Assembly: GCF_029945925.1 (NCBI RefSeq)
Contig: NZ_JAQSDN010000039.1
Coordinates: 1-64,000 of the forward strand
Length of the DNA stretch: 64,000 nucleotides
Direction of reading: 5' to 3'
From: Polaromonas sp.
Lineage (GTDB): Bacteria > Pseudomonadota > Gammaproteobacteria > Burkholderiales > Burkholderiaceae_C
Positions 48,848 to 56,126 of this stretch are shown piece by piece. A program made the position numbers and the translations under genes. Position 1 is the stretch's first letter. Each line of letters starts with the position of its first letter. The notes under the pieces were generated by a model. The model was not told the DNA's origin and searched no databases. It saw only the letters and a list, made by a program, of their open reading frames with translations.

Positions 48848-48940
48848 TCAGGTCATTAAAGGCGCTCTGCGAAGCCCGGAGGCTTCTTCACTGGCGAGCA
48901 GGTCGATCAGTGTGGCGGCGGCTTGCGGCAAAGCTTTTCA
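48848..48940 (-). pseudogene. Possible C-terminal remnant of a substrate-binding protein gene
   Basis: On the minus strand the bases after the TTT receptor stop read [19 protein letters not shown] before a TGA, resembling the C-terminal helix of ModA-type substrate-binding proteins. No upstream part of such a gene remains. It is weak evidence from one short helix. Confidence 0.25.
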
Positions 48941-48956
48941 GAAACCCACGATATGC

Positions 48957-49925
48957 TCAGTCCAGCTTGCCGATGCGCTTGACGACATCGGCCATGCGTT
49001 TGGCGTCGGCTTGGACGTAGTTCTCGAAATCGGCAGCGTCCTGGTACAGCACCGGGCTGCCGGCGTTGAGGATGACTTCCTTGACCTTGCTGTCCCGCGC
49101 GGCAGCGTTGGCGGCGGCGCGCAGGCGCTGGGCAATGGGTTCGGGGGTGTCTTTGGGAATGAACAGGCCGGACCACTGCGCGTATTCGGCGTTGTAACCC
49201 GCGTCTTTCAGGCTGGGCGTCTCCGGCAGGGCCGCGAGCTTGCCATTGCCCCAATGGGCCAGTACCCGCAGCTTGCCGGCCTTGACGTGCTGCAGCACGG
49301 TTGCGGGCCCGGAGGACACCGCGTCGATTTGCCCGCCGAGCAGGGCCACCACCGCGGGGCCTGCGCCGGTGAAGGGGATGTGCGTCATTTTCACGCCGGC
49401 GTTCTGCGAGAGGATTTCCATGGGCACATGCATGGTGCCGTAGTTGCCCGATGATCCGTAGTTGATCGCGCCCGGGCGCTTCCTGGCATCCTCGACAAAA
49501 TCCTTCACGTTTTTCCACGGCGATTCGGCGCGCACCGCGAGCACGGTCGGGTCGGCGGTAAACCGCGCGATGGGACGCAGGTCGTTCAGCGCAAACATCG
49601 GCGGGCGGCCCCGCAGGGTGTCCGCCTCGGGAATGACGGTCAGCGAGGACAAGGCCAGGAGCACGGTGTAACCATCGGGCTTGGCTTTGGCGGCCACCCC
49701 CATGCCGATGCCGCCGCCGGCGCCGGCCTTGTTTTCAATCACCACCGGTTGACCCAGATCGCGCGACATGGCTTCGGCCACAGGGCGCGCCACGAGGTCG
49801 GCAAGGCCGCCGGGCGGGAAGGGCACGATCATCGTGATGGGGCGCGCAGGCCACGCGTTTTGTGCGGACACCCAGGTGGTGGCCGAAATGAGCAAGGCAC
49901 CCAGCAATACGGATCTGCGTTTCAT
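48957..49925 (-). CDS. Bug/TTT-family periplasmic solute receptor
   Basis: This 322-residue receptor has signal peptide MKRRSVLLGALLISATTWVSA and the family motifs WPARPITMIVPFPPGGLADLVARPVAEAM and IENKAGAGGGIGMGVAAKAKPDGYT. CAGGAGACAAAC before ATG 49925 fixes the start and rejects a 56-residue upstream extension. It is divergent from the FAH-family gene, so it may bind a carboxylic acid related to that pathway. No TctAB partner is nearby. Confidence 0.87.
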   Translation of the reverse strand: MKRRSVLLGALLISATTWVSAQNAWPARPITMIVPFPPGGLADLVARPVAEAMSRDLGQPVVIENKAGAGGGIGMGVAAKAKPDGYTVLLALSSLTVIPEADTLRGRPPMFALNDLRPIARFTADPTVLAVRAESPWKNVKDFVEDARKRPGAINYGSSGNYGTMHVPMEILSQNAGVKMTHIPFTGAGPAVVALLGGQIDAVSSGPATVLQHVKAGKLRVLAHWGNGKLAALPETPSLKDAGYNAEYAQWSGLFIPKDTPEPIAQRLRAAANAAARDSKVKEVILNAGSPVLYQDAADFENYVQADAKRMADVVKRIGKLD

Positions 49926-50107
49926 GTTTGTCTCCTGAGGGTTGGTCGGCGGCGGATCGAAATCCAGCGCACTTTCTATGGTTTGCATGCTAACATCCGC
50001 CTGAAATTTTGGGGTTATCGCAATCCCTAGGAGTCTGCCCCCAGGCTCCTGCTTCCACAACCGCCGCGGCATTTTCCTGCCGGGCAAAAACAAAGAGAGA
50101 CAGCGCC

Positions 50108-50980
50108 ATGAAAATTGTTGCCTACCGCTTGAAGGGCCGCTCCGGTGTGGGCCTGGTGTCCGCCGACCTCGCGCAGGTCCAGCCCTTTGACCTGCCCGAA
50201 GCGCAGAGCGACCTGGGGGCGCTGCCGCTGATCGACATGCAGGCGCGCGGCGACACCCTGCCGGCCTTGCTGCCCGCCCTCGCCCTCAGTGAGGTGCAGA
50301 TCATCGCCCCGTTGCCGAAGCCGCGTCGCAACATTTTCTGCGTCGGAAAAAACTACTTTGCGCACGCCAAAGAGTTTGCCGGCAGCGGCTTTGACAGCAG
50401 CGCCAAATCGGGCGGCGACATCCCCGCGGACCCCATCATCTTCACCAAGGTGCCGGAGTCCGTGGTCGGCCCCGGCGCCGCCATCGAGATGCCGGCGGTC
50501 TCCACGGCGATCGATTACGAGGCCGAACTGGCCGTCATCATCGGACGCGGCGGCAAGGGCATTGCCGCGAAGGACGCGATGGCCCATGTCTGGGGCTACA
50601 CCATCGTCAACGACATCACCGCGCGCGACTGGCAAAGCCGTCACCAGCAATGGCACATGGGTAAATCGTTCGACACCTTCTGCCCCATGGGGCCGTGGCT
50701 GGTGAGCGCCGACGAACTGGACGGCGCCAACACCAGGGTGCGCTGTTATGTCAATGGCGAGGAACGCCAGAACGCCTCGACCACGGACCTGATTTTTGAC
50801 ATTCCCAAATTGATTGAAACCCTCTCGGCCGGCATCACGCTCTACCCCGGTGACGTGATCGCCACCGGCACGCCGGTCGGTGTCGGCATTGGCTTCAAGC
50901 CACCGAAGTACCTGCAGGCCGGTGATGTGGTGCGAGTGGAGATCGACGGTATCGGCAGCCTGGAAAACCCGGTGCGCTGA
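50108..50980 (+). CDS. Fumarylacetoacetate hydrolase (FAH) family protein
   Basis: This 290-residue protein has the FAH C-terminal-type fold: NIFCVGKNYFAHAKE, TAIDYEAELAVIIGRGGKGI, GYTIVNDITARDWQ and PGDVIATGTPVGVG, with the metal-binding Glu/Asp residues in DYEAEL and ITARD. Family members hydrolyse or decarboxylate beta-keto or acylpyruvate substrates in aromatic catabolism. AAAGAGAGACAGCGCC precedes ATG 50108. It is convergent with the alternative oxidase gene and divergent from the TTT receptor. Confidence 0.87.
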   Translation: MKIVAYRLKGRSGVGLVSADLAQVQPFDLPEAQSDLGALPLIDMQARGDTLPALLPALALSEVQIIAPLPKPRRNIFCVGKNYFAHAKEFAGSGFDSSAKSGGDIPADPIIFTKVPESVVGPGAAIEMPAVSTAIDYEAELAVIIGRGGKGIAAKDAMAHVWGYTIVNDITARDWQSRHQQWHMGKSFDTFCPMGPWLVSADELDGANTRVRCYVNGEERQNASTTDLIFDIPKLIETLSAGITLYPGDVIATGTPVGVGIGFKPPKYLQAGDVVRVEIDGIGSLENPVR

Positions 50981-51001
50981 AGCACGCCCGGAGGACCGTT
51001 C

Positions 51002-51631
51002 TCAGCCGGCGGCGTGGCGCTGCGTGCCGCCGCCATGCAGTTCATTGGCAAAACCGTGGTTCACGTCGCGGTGGCCCGCCTCGTCTTCCCGCACGGCCAG
51101 CACCACGTCCCGCAAGGTGGCGTCGGCGGGCAGTTTCCAGTAGTCCTTCGCAATCTGCGGGGCGGCCACGTTGGCATGGGCGCCCGAGTCGATGAGTTCC
51201 AGGTAGTGGGTGTAGCTGGTACAGGCCTCTTCCTCGAAGTAACCGACGACGCGGTGCGCCACACCCGGAGCGATCAGGTAGAGCAGGAAGTAGGCGTTGT
51301 AGAAAAAGCCTTGCACAAGGATCACCAGCGCGCGCTCGAACCAGTTGGGCTGCGCGATTTTGATGAAGGTCATCAGGTGCATGCGCTCGTTCTCGGCCTC
51401 GTCCATCAGCGTGCGTATCCAGCCCTTGTCGTCCTCGATGCGGCGCAGGCAGCGCAGGTGCGTCAGCGTGGCCCCCACCATGCCGGGAACCGCGGCGACG
51501 GTTTCCAGCACGATCGCACGGTGGCCGTAGCGCTTGGCAAAAAACAGGTCGGCAAAAAAGCGCAGTAAACGGACAAAGGCGTAGGCAAAGCGGTCGCCAA
51601 AAGTACGTGGTGTGTAGTGGGGATTGTTCAT
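51002..51631 (-). CDS. aox: Alternative oxidase (cyanide/NO-insensitive ubiquinol oxidase)
   Basis: This 209-residue di-iron oxidase shows the full ligand set: Glu43 in LETVAAVPG, Glu82 and His85 in [10 protein letters not shown], Glu134 in [10 protein letters not shown], and Glu184 and His187 in REDEAGHRD. Two hydrophobic stretches ([20 protein letters not shown] and an earlier one) support monotopic membrane binding. It oxidises ubiquinol and reduces oxygen to water without proton pumping and is not inhibited by NO or cyanide. It is 91 bp downstream of the RIO kinase, last in the NO-response gene run. ATG 51631 gives the normal family length. Confidence 0.92.
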   Translation of the reverse strand: MNNPHYTPRTFGDRFAYAFVRLLRFFADLFFAKRYGHRAIVLETVAAVPGMVGATLTHLRCLRRIEDDKGWIRTLMDEAENERMHLMTFIKIAQPNWFERALVILVQGFFYNAYFLLYLIAPGVAHRVVGYFEEEACTSYTHYLELIDSGAHANVAAPQIAKDYWKLPADATLRDVVLAVREDEAGHRDVNHGFANELHGGGTQRHAAG

Positions 51632-51722
51632 CGGAGCCTTCGCATGCACGGGATGTGCAGCCTTCCGGACCACCGTACACGAAACGGGTTCGCCTGTCTG
51701 TCCGACACCAGGCCGCGTGGGC

Positions 51723-52568
51723 CTACAGGGTCTGCATGCGCAGGCGACGCGCCGCTTCTTCGGCCCGCGCATCATCGATTTCGCCCATGACGGCGCCCAT
51801 GTCCACCGGCCCGAGCTTGTGCGCGAAACGGCCGGTGAGCACCGTATCGGGCCGCAACACGCCGCGCTGGTACAGGTCCCAGATCTCATGGCCGTAGTCG
51901 GTGGTCAGCAGGTCAGGCGCGAAACGGCCGAAAAAGCCGCGCAGATTGGCGACATCGCGCAGCAGCATGCGGCTGGCGTGGTTGTTGCCGGCGGCATCGA
52001 CCGCCTGCGGCAGGTCGATGATCACCGGACCGTCCGCGGCCAGCAGCACATTGAACTCGGACAGGTCGCCGTGCACGACGCCGGCGCACAACATGCGCAC
52101 CACTTCCGTGAGCAGCGTGGCATGGTGCAGGCGCGCTTCTTCGGGCGTGAATTCCACATCGTTCAGGCGCGGCGCCGCATCGCCATGTTCGTCGGTCACC
52201 AGCTCCATCAGCAGCACGCCGTCGCAGAAATTGTGCGGTTTGGGCACGCGAACACCGGCGGCCGCCAGGCGATAGAGTGCATCGACTTCGGCGCTTTGCC
52301 AGGCCGCCTCGGCTGCCTGCCGGCCAAAACGCGTGCCTTTGGCCATCGCACGCGCCTGGCGCGTGTTCTTGACCTTGCGGTTCTCGGTGTAGTCCACCGC
52401 CTGCCGGAAGCTGCGCTGGTCGGCCTCCTTGTAAATCTTGGCGCAGCGCGTTTCGTCACCGCAGCGCACGACGTAGACCATGGCTTCCTTGCCGCTCATC
52501 AACTGCCGCACCACGGTGTCTATCAGGCCTTCTTCGATCAATGACTGCAGTCGCTTGGGTGGTTTCAT
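51723..52568 (-). CDS. RIO1-family serine/threonine kinase
   Basis: This 281-residue atypical kinase has [24 protein letters not shown] (nucleotide-binding strand and lysine), catalytic loop [14 protein letters not shown], and metal-binding IIDLPQAVD in place of DFG. RIO kinases occur in archaea and eukaryotes for ribosome maturation and sporadically in bacteria, where roles are unclear. Here it lies 37 bp downstream of the nnrS stop and 91 bp upstream of the alternative oxidase, an unusual place. A regulatory role in respiration is speculation. Confidence 0.87.
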   Translation of the reverse strand: MKPPKRLQSLIEEGLIDTVVRQLMSGKEAMVYVVRCGDETRCAKIYKEADQRSFRQAVDYTENRKVKNTRQARAMAKGTRFGRQAAEAAWQSAEVDALYRLAAAGVRVPKPHNFCDGVLLMELVTDEHGDAAPRLNDVEFTPEEARLHHATLLTEVVRMLCAGVVHGDLSEFNVLLAADGPVIIDLPQAVDAAGNNHASRMLLRDVANLRGFFGRFAPDLLTTDYGHEIWDLYQRGVLRPDTVLTGRFAHKLGPVDMGAVMGEIDDARAEEAARRLRMQTL

Positions 52569-52605
52569 GACCCTATTTTGCGCCCCGCGGGTAAAGCGCC
52601 TGCAG

Positions 52606-53802
52606 TCAGCCTGCCTGCCCGTCGATACGCGGCCGGGTCAGCACCGGCCAGTAGCGCACGGCATAAAGCGCGAAGCCGGCAGACCACAGTGCTGCCGACC
52701 ACAGCGTGGCCTCGATGATCCAGGCCGGGACGGCGAGCGGCACGAACACGCGGACCAGCGCCGCGAGCAGGATGAGAACATAACAGGCCACATCGCTGCG
52801 GTCGGCCCGCAACGGCCGGCCGGTGTGGCCGCGTGCGGTACGCGTCATCATGCCGATGATGAGACCGCCGATGGCGCCCACCGTCAGCGCGTGCGTGGCC
52901 AACGAGGGAGCCACCCATCCCGCTGCAGCCAGGGCGCGCAGTGCGAGATGCACCGGTATCCAGAAGTAGGCGACCTGCAACACCCAGACCAGCGGCGCAC
53001 GCCCTGTCTTCCAGGGCCGCCACAGGCTCCAGCGGGCAAGGTGGGCAAGCGCGCAGGCGCCAGCCACGGCGGCCAGCCACGCGCCCTGCAGTTGCACGGC
53101 GTCGGCCAGCAGCAGCACCAGCACGCTGCCCAGCGCGGCTTTCTCCAGCAAGGGCTGACGCGTGGCATTGGCTCCCGGGACGCCGTTGTTGGTGAACATG
53201 GGGATCACACGGCCGCCCATCACGGCCATGATGAACAGCATGACATCGAGGGCGAGCTGGATGCCGACCCAGCCTGGAAGCTGCATCACGCCGAGTTGTG
53301 CCAGGTGAATGCCGAGCACGGCTGCCGACATCAGCAGCAGCAGGCCGACAAAAAAGTAGTTGCGGCGATTGCGCGCGGCGATGAAGGGAATCGCCAGCGC
53401 GATGGCGGCAGCGAGCGGGAAAGCGACATTGACGACGGCTGCCGCCCAGCCGAAGGGTGTGAGTACCAGCACCCGGCCCGCCACCCACAGCGTGGCCAGC
53501 GCGGCCAGGGGCAAGCCGGTGGGCGTCGGCCGGTTCGACCAGTTGCGTCCGGCCGTGAACAGGAAACCAACGACCACGGCCAGTGCGAAGCCGAACAGCA
53601 TCTCGTGGGCATGCCACATCGGCCCCTGCAGATAGGGCAGGCCCAGCCATCCGGAAAATTGCAGCGCCCACAGGCCGATGGACAAGGCGGCGAAAGTGCT
53701 TGCCAGCAGGTAGAACGGACGAAAGCCGAGGTCCCAGAGGGCCCAACCGGCAGGTGCTGGCGAAGGGCGGGGAGGCTCCGCGATTTTGATGAACGGTGTC
53801 AT
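52606..53802 (-). CDS. nnrS: NnrS-family heme/copper membrane protein
   Basis: This 398-residue polytopic protein of about twelve hydrophobic segments shows NnrS features: LGFRPFYLLASTFAALSIGLWAL near the N-terminus, GPMWHAHEMLFGFALAVVVGFL, HALTVGAIGGLIIGMMTRTARGHTGR, and MGGRVIPMFTNNG. NnrS mitigates NO stress and often belongs to NsrR/Nnr regulons. Its ATG overlaps the upstream membrane-protein stop (ATGA). It is part of the run that starts with DUF2249 and quinol NO reductase. Confidence 0.9.
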   Translation of the reverse strand: MTPFIKIAEPPRPSPAPAGWALWDLGFRPFYLLASTFAALSIGLWALQFSGWLGLPYLQGPMWHAHEMLFGFALAVVVGFLFTAGRNWSNRPTPTGLPLAALATLWVAGRVLVLTPFGWAAAVVNVAFPLAAAIALAIPFIAARNRRNYFFVGLLLLMSAAVLGIHLAQLGVMQLPGWVGIQLALDVMLFIMAVMGGRVIPMFTNNGVPGANATRQPLLEKAALGSVLVLLLADAVQLQGAWLAAVAGACALAHLARWSLWRPWKTGRAPLVWVLQVAYFWIPVHLALRALAAAGWVAPSLATHALTVGAIGGLIIGMMTRTARGHTGRPLRADRSDVACYVLILLAALVRVFVPLAVPAWIIEATLWSAALWSAGFALYAVRYWPVLTRPRIDGQAG

Positions 53803-54968
53803 GAGGATGTCTTTCGGGTGGGCAGGGCGTCGGCCCCGCCATGCTGGATGCGCCAGGCCACGGCAGCGCCGGCGATGGTGGCCGCAAACAGCGCGATTGC
53901 GGCAGCATTGAGGAGGGCGCCGGTGCTGCGCAGCGAGTCACCTGCCATTCCAGCGACCAGGCGCAGCAACAGGGAGAGATGCAACACGGCTAGCGGCACG
54001 TAGAAAAAGGCGCCGAACTGCAGCTTGACGCGCGCAATGGCCGGCAGGATCACCGGTGCATGGCCCATCATCATGCTGACGATGAAGCCCAGGCCGAGGG
54101 CGTGCAGTGCGGCGTCGCGCAGGGGCAGGCCCAGGGCGGTGGCGGCCCACGCAACGCCCGCCACGGCCAGCCACGCGTAGCCGCCGAGCAGGCAAACCGC
54201 CATATATCGGCTGAGTCCGTGTGCCCGGACGGTGTGGCGGGCAATGTCGAAGACCGCCAGCCACAGCGCCAGCAGGGTCAGCGCTGCCCCGTACAACAGC
54301 CCGCCGGCAACCGGTGCCAGGGCCGACCAGGCCGCGCCCGCGAGCAGCGCTGCCAGCACGGCCTGCAGCGACAGCTCCGCGGCGGGCCGCCGGCGCATCA
54401 GCCGCGTCATTTCCAGGCGCTCGGCGGCGATGGTCATCACGAGAAAGGCGAACCACCAGGGCAGCGTCGCCATGCTGCCCTGGCCCGTGGCGAACAGCAA
54501 GTTGCCGGTCAGCCACGCTGCCGCGGCGACCAGCAGCAGCCAGGTGTGGACGGCGCGCTGGCGCCGCACGATCACGATGTTGACCGCGGTGAAGATGGCG
54601 GCCGCGGCCACGCCCAGCCACGCGCCCGGCCCGGGCTGACCCAGCAGCAGGAGCGCGCCACCTGCACCCGAGGCCAGCGGTGCGAGGAAAGCGGCGCGCA
54701 GCTTGACGGCCACGGCCCGTTCGATGCCGATGACGGTGCCGAGAAAACCGCAGATCATCAATGCCGCATGGGCCAGTGCGGCCTGGCCGGGCCAGACGGC
54801 ATCCGGCAGGGCGGGCAGGGCCACACCCGCGCGCAGCAGGCCCCCTGCGATGCCGGCCAGCAGCGACAGAGCAACCCCTCCCAGCAGCAGCGGCCGCACG
54901 GTCAGGGTCATCCATCGCGGCGCCGTCTGGCGTTGCGGTGGTTTGGTGCGGCGCGAGGTGTTCACCAC
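53799..54968 (-). CDS. NnrS-associated polytopic membrane protein of unknown function
   Basis: This 389-residue protein has about twelve hydrophobic segments. It carries histidines at membrane-edge positions, such as AALAHAALMICGFLGTVIGIERAVA and LHALGLGFIVSMMMGHAPVILPA, reminiscent of NnrS and heme-copper proteins. It overlaps nnrS by 4 bp and the Fe-S factor gene by 7 bp, so it almost certainly acts in the same NO-response function. The start is GTG at 54968, with an internal ATG at 54911 possible. I cannot name the exact family. Confidence 0.75.
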   Translation of the reverse strand: MVNTSRRTKPPQRQTAPRWMTLTVRPLLLGGVALSLLAGIAGGLLRAGVALPALPDAVWPGQAALAHAALMICGFLGTVIGIERAVAVKLRAAFLAPLASGAGGALLLLGQPGPGAWLGVAAAAIFTAVNIVIVRRQRAVHTWLLLVAAAAWLTGNLLFATGQGSMATLPWWFAFLVMTIAAERLEMTRLMRRRPAAELSLQAVLAALLAGAAWSALAPVAGGLLYGAALTLLALWLAVFDIARHTVRAHGLSRYMAVCLLGGYAWLAVAGVAWAATALGLPLRDAALHALGLGFIVSMMMGHAPVILPAIARVKLQFGAFFYVPLAVLHLSLLLRLVAGMAGDSLRSTGALLNAAAIALFAATIAGAAVAWRIQHGGADALPTRKTSS

Positions 54969-55324
54969 TGCATGAAGCGCCTGGCGCGTTCGCTCATCCG
55001 GTCGGCGGACCAGGGCGGTTCCCAGACCAGTTCAACTTCGATCAGCAATTCCGGCGGTGCCACGCGGTCCAGCTCGGTCTCGACCTCGTCGATGATGAGA
55101 TCGGCGACCGGGCACGCGGCGGATGTCATGGTCAGCCGGACATGCAGTTTCTCGTCAGTTACGGTGACGCCATAAATGAGCCCGACATCAACGATGCTCA
55201 TGGCGACCTCCGGGTCGACCACCCGCGTCAGCGCCGCCACCAGGGGTTGCCGCAGTGGCTCAGGGCCTTCGTAGGGAAATGGCGCTTTGGGCTCGGTCAT
55301 GGCAGGTCCGGCATCAGCGCTCAT
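54962..55324 (-). CDS. MIP18/PaaD-type (DUF59) iron-sulfur assembly factor
   Basis: This 120-residue DUF59 protein has VVDPEVAMSIVDVGLIYGV and TMTSAACPVADLIIDEVE, with the conserved Cys of MIP18/SufT-like proteins. They help deliver or repair Fe-S clusters, which NO destroys. ATG 55324 overlaps the nsrR stop (ATGA), so it is coupled to the NO sensor. The family resemblance to PaaD is general, and there is no phenylacetate pathway here. Confidence 0.85.
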   Translation of the reverse strand: MSADAGPAMTEPKAPFPYEGPEPLRQPLVAALTRVVDPEVAMSIVDVGLIYGVTVTDEKLHVRLTMTSAACPVADLIIDEVETELDRVAPPELLIEVELVWEPPWSADRMSERARRFMQW

Positions 55325-55791
55325 GCGGCGCGTTTTGCCGCCGTCGGGGGCGCTGTCCTGTCGATAAACAGCACTTTGGCCAGCGACTGGCGGTTCTGAA
55401 CCAGGTCGGCCAGGGTGTAGCGGTCCAGCACGGTGTAGAAGGCCTCGACCGCTTCACCGAGCACACCACGCAGCCGGCAGATGCGTGTGATCGCGCAGTG
55501 GTTGCCCTCATCAGAAAAACATTCGGCCACCACCGCCGCGCCCTGGGTCTGGCGCACCACCGCGCCGACGCCGACCAGTTCGGGCGGCATGGCCAGTTCG
55601 AGCCCGCCGCCCTTGCCGCGCACATTGGCCAGCCAGCCGTTTTTACCGAGCAGGTGTACCACCTTGGTCAGATGATTTTCCGACACGTCGAAAGAGGCTG
55701 CTATTTCGGCAATCGTGGCGCGTTTCTGGGGCTGCGCGGCCAGATAGATCAGCACACGCAAGCTGTAGTCGGTAAAGGTGGTGAGTTTCAT
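55321..55791 (-). CDS. nsrR: NsrR, Rrf2-family NO-sensing repressor
   Basis: This 156-residue Rrf2-type winged-helix protein begins MKLTTFTDYSLRVLIYLA, with recognition helix VSENHLTKVVHLLGKNGWL and wing VRGKGGGLELA. Three cysteines (Cys91, Cys99, Cys105 in ECFSDEGNHCAITRIC) fit the NsrR cluster-binding pattern. NO nitrosylates the cluster and relieves repression. It lies inside the cluster it probably controls, and the operator candidate is at 58761-58783. Confidence 0.92.
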   Translation of the reverse strand: MKLTTFTDYSLRVLIYLAAQPQKRATIAEIAASFDVSENHLTKVVHLLGKNGWLANVRGKGGGLELAMPPELVGVGAVVRQTQGAAVVAECFSDEGNHCAITRICRLRGVLGEAVEAFYTVLDRYTLADLVQNRQSLAKVLFIDRTAPPTAAKRAA

Positions 55792-55808
55792 ACGGAGAAT
55801 GTAAGGCC

Positions 55809-56060
55809 TCAGCCGCGTACCTCGAAGTCGATCACGATTTCCCCCGGCTCGCGCCGGACATAGGTGATGCCCAGCTTTTCGCCGAAGGCCTGCTGCAGCT
55901 GGCCCAGCAAGGGCAGGGGATCGTGGTCGTTGACGAAACGCATGGTTTCCCCGGGGTGCAGGCTTTCCAGGGCGCCGAAGATGGCCGCGTGGCGGAACCG
56001 TTTGGCAACACCGCGGGCGTCGAAGGGGTGGATATTGTTGAGGGTCTGGATCTCGCTCAT
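55809..56060 (-). CDS. DUF2249 protein downstream of NO reductase
   Basis: This 83-residue DUF2249 protein has the family core HAAIFGALESLHPGETMRFVNDHDPLPLLGQL. DUF2249 proteins are often encoded with denitrification or NO-detoxification genes; their molecular role is not settled. The gene follows norZ after a strong hairpin and precedes nsrR by 17 bp. A second DUF2249 gene lies upstream of norZ. Confidence 0.85.
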   Translation of the reverse strand: MSEIQTLNNIHPFDARGVAKRFRHAAIFGALESLHPGETMRFVNDHDPLPLLGQLQQAFGEKLGITYVRREPGEIVIDFEVRG

Positions 56061-56092
56061 GGTGAAAGCTCCAATAAAAGGGGGGAAAGGGA

Positions 56093-56119
56093 CGAAAGGC
56101 CGGCGCGGCCGGCCTTTCG
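56093..56119 (-). terminator. Strong hairpin between norZ and downstream DUF2249 gene
   Basis: A perfect 12-bp stem (CGAAAGGCCGGC at 56093-56104 with 56108-56119) has a 3-base loop, followed on the minus strand by a C/T-rich tract. It could be a partial terminator or an mRNA-stabilising element that sets norZ above the downstream genes. Confidence 0.65.
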
Positions 56120-56126
56120 AAGGAGG

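Noticed and set aside
48907..49518. 203-codon minus frame overlapping the third TTT receptor
   Set aside because: It is an out-of-frame shadow of the receptor, Arg/Gly-rich and without any motif.
51632..51722. Inverted repeat TGCAC-N5-GTGCA upstream of the alternative oxidase considered as a private operator
   Set aside because: It lacks the AT-rich 11-1-11 form of NsrR sites, and no -10/-35 pair was found beside it; kept only as a possible coincidence.
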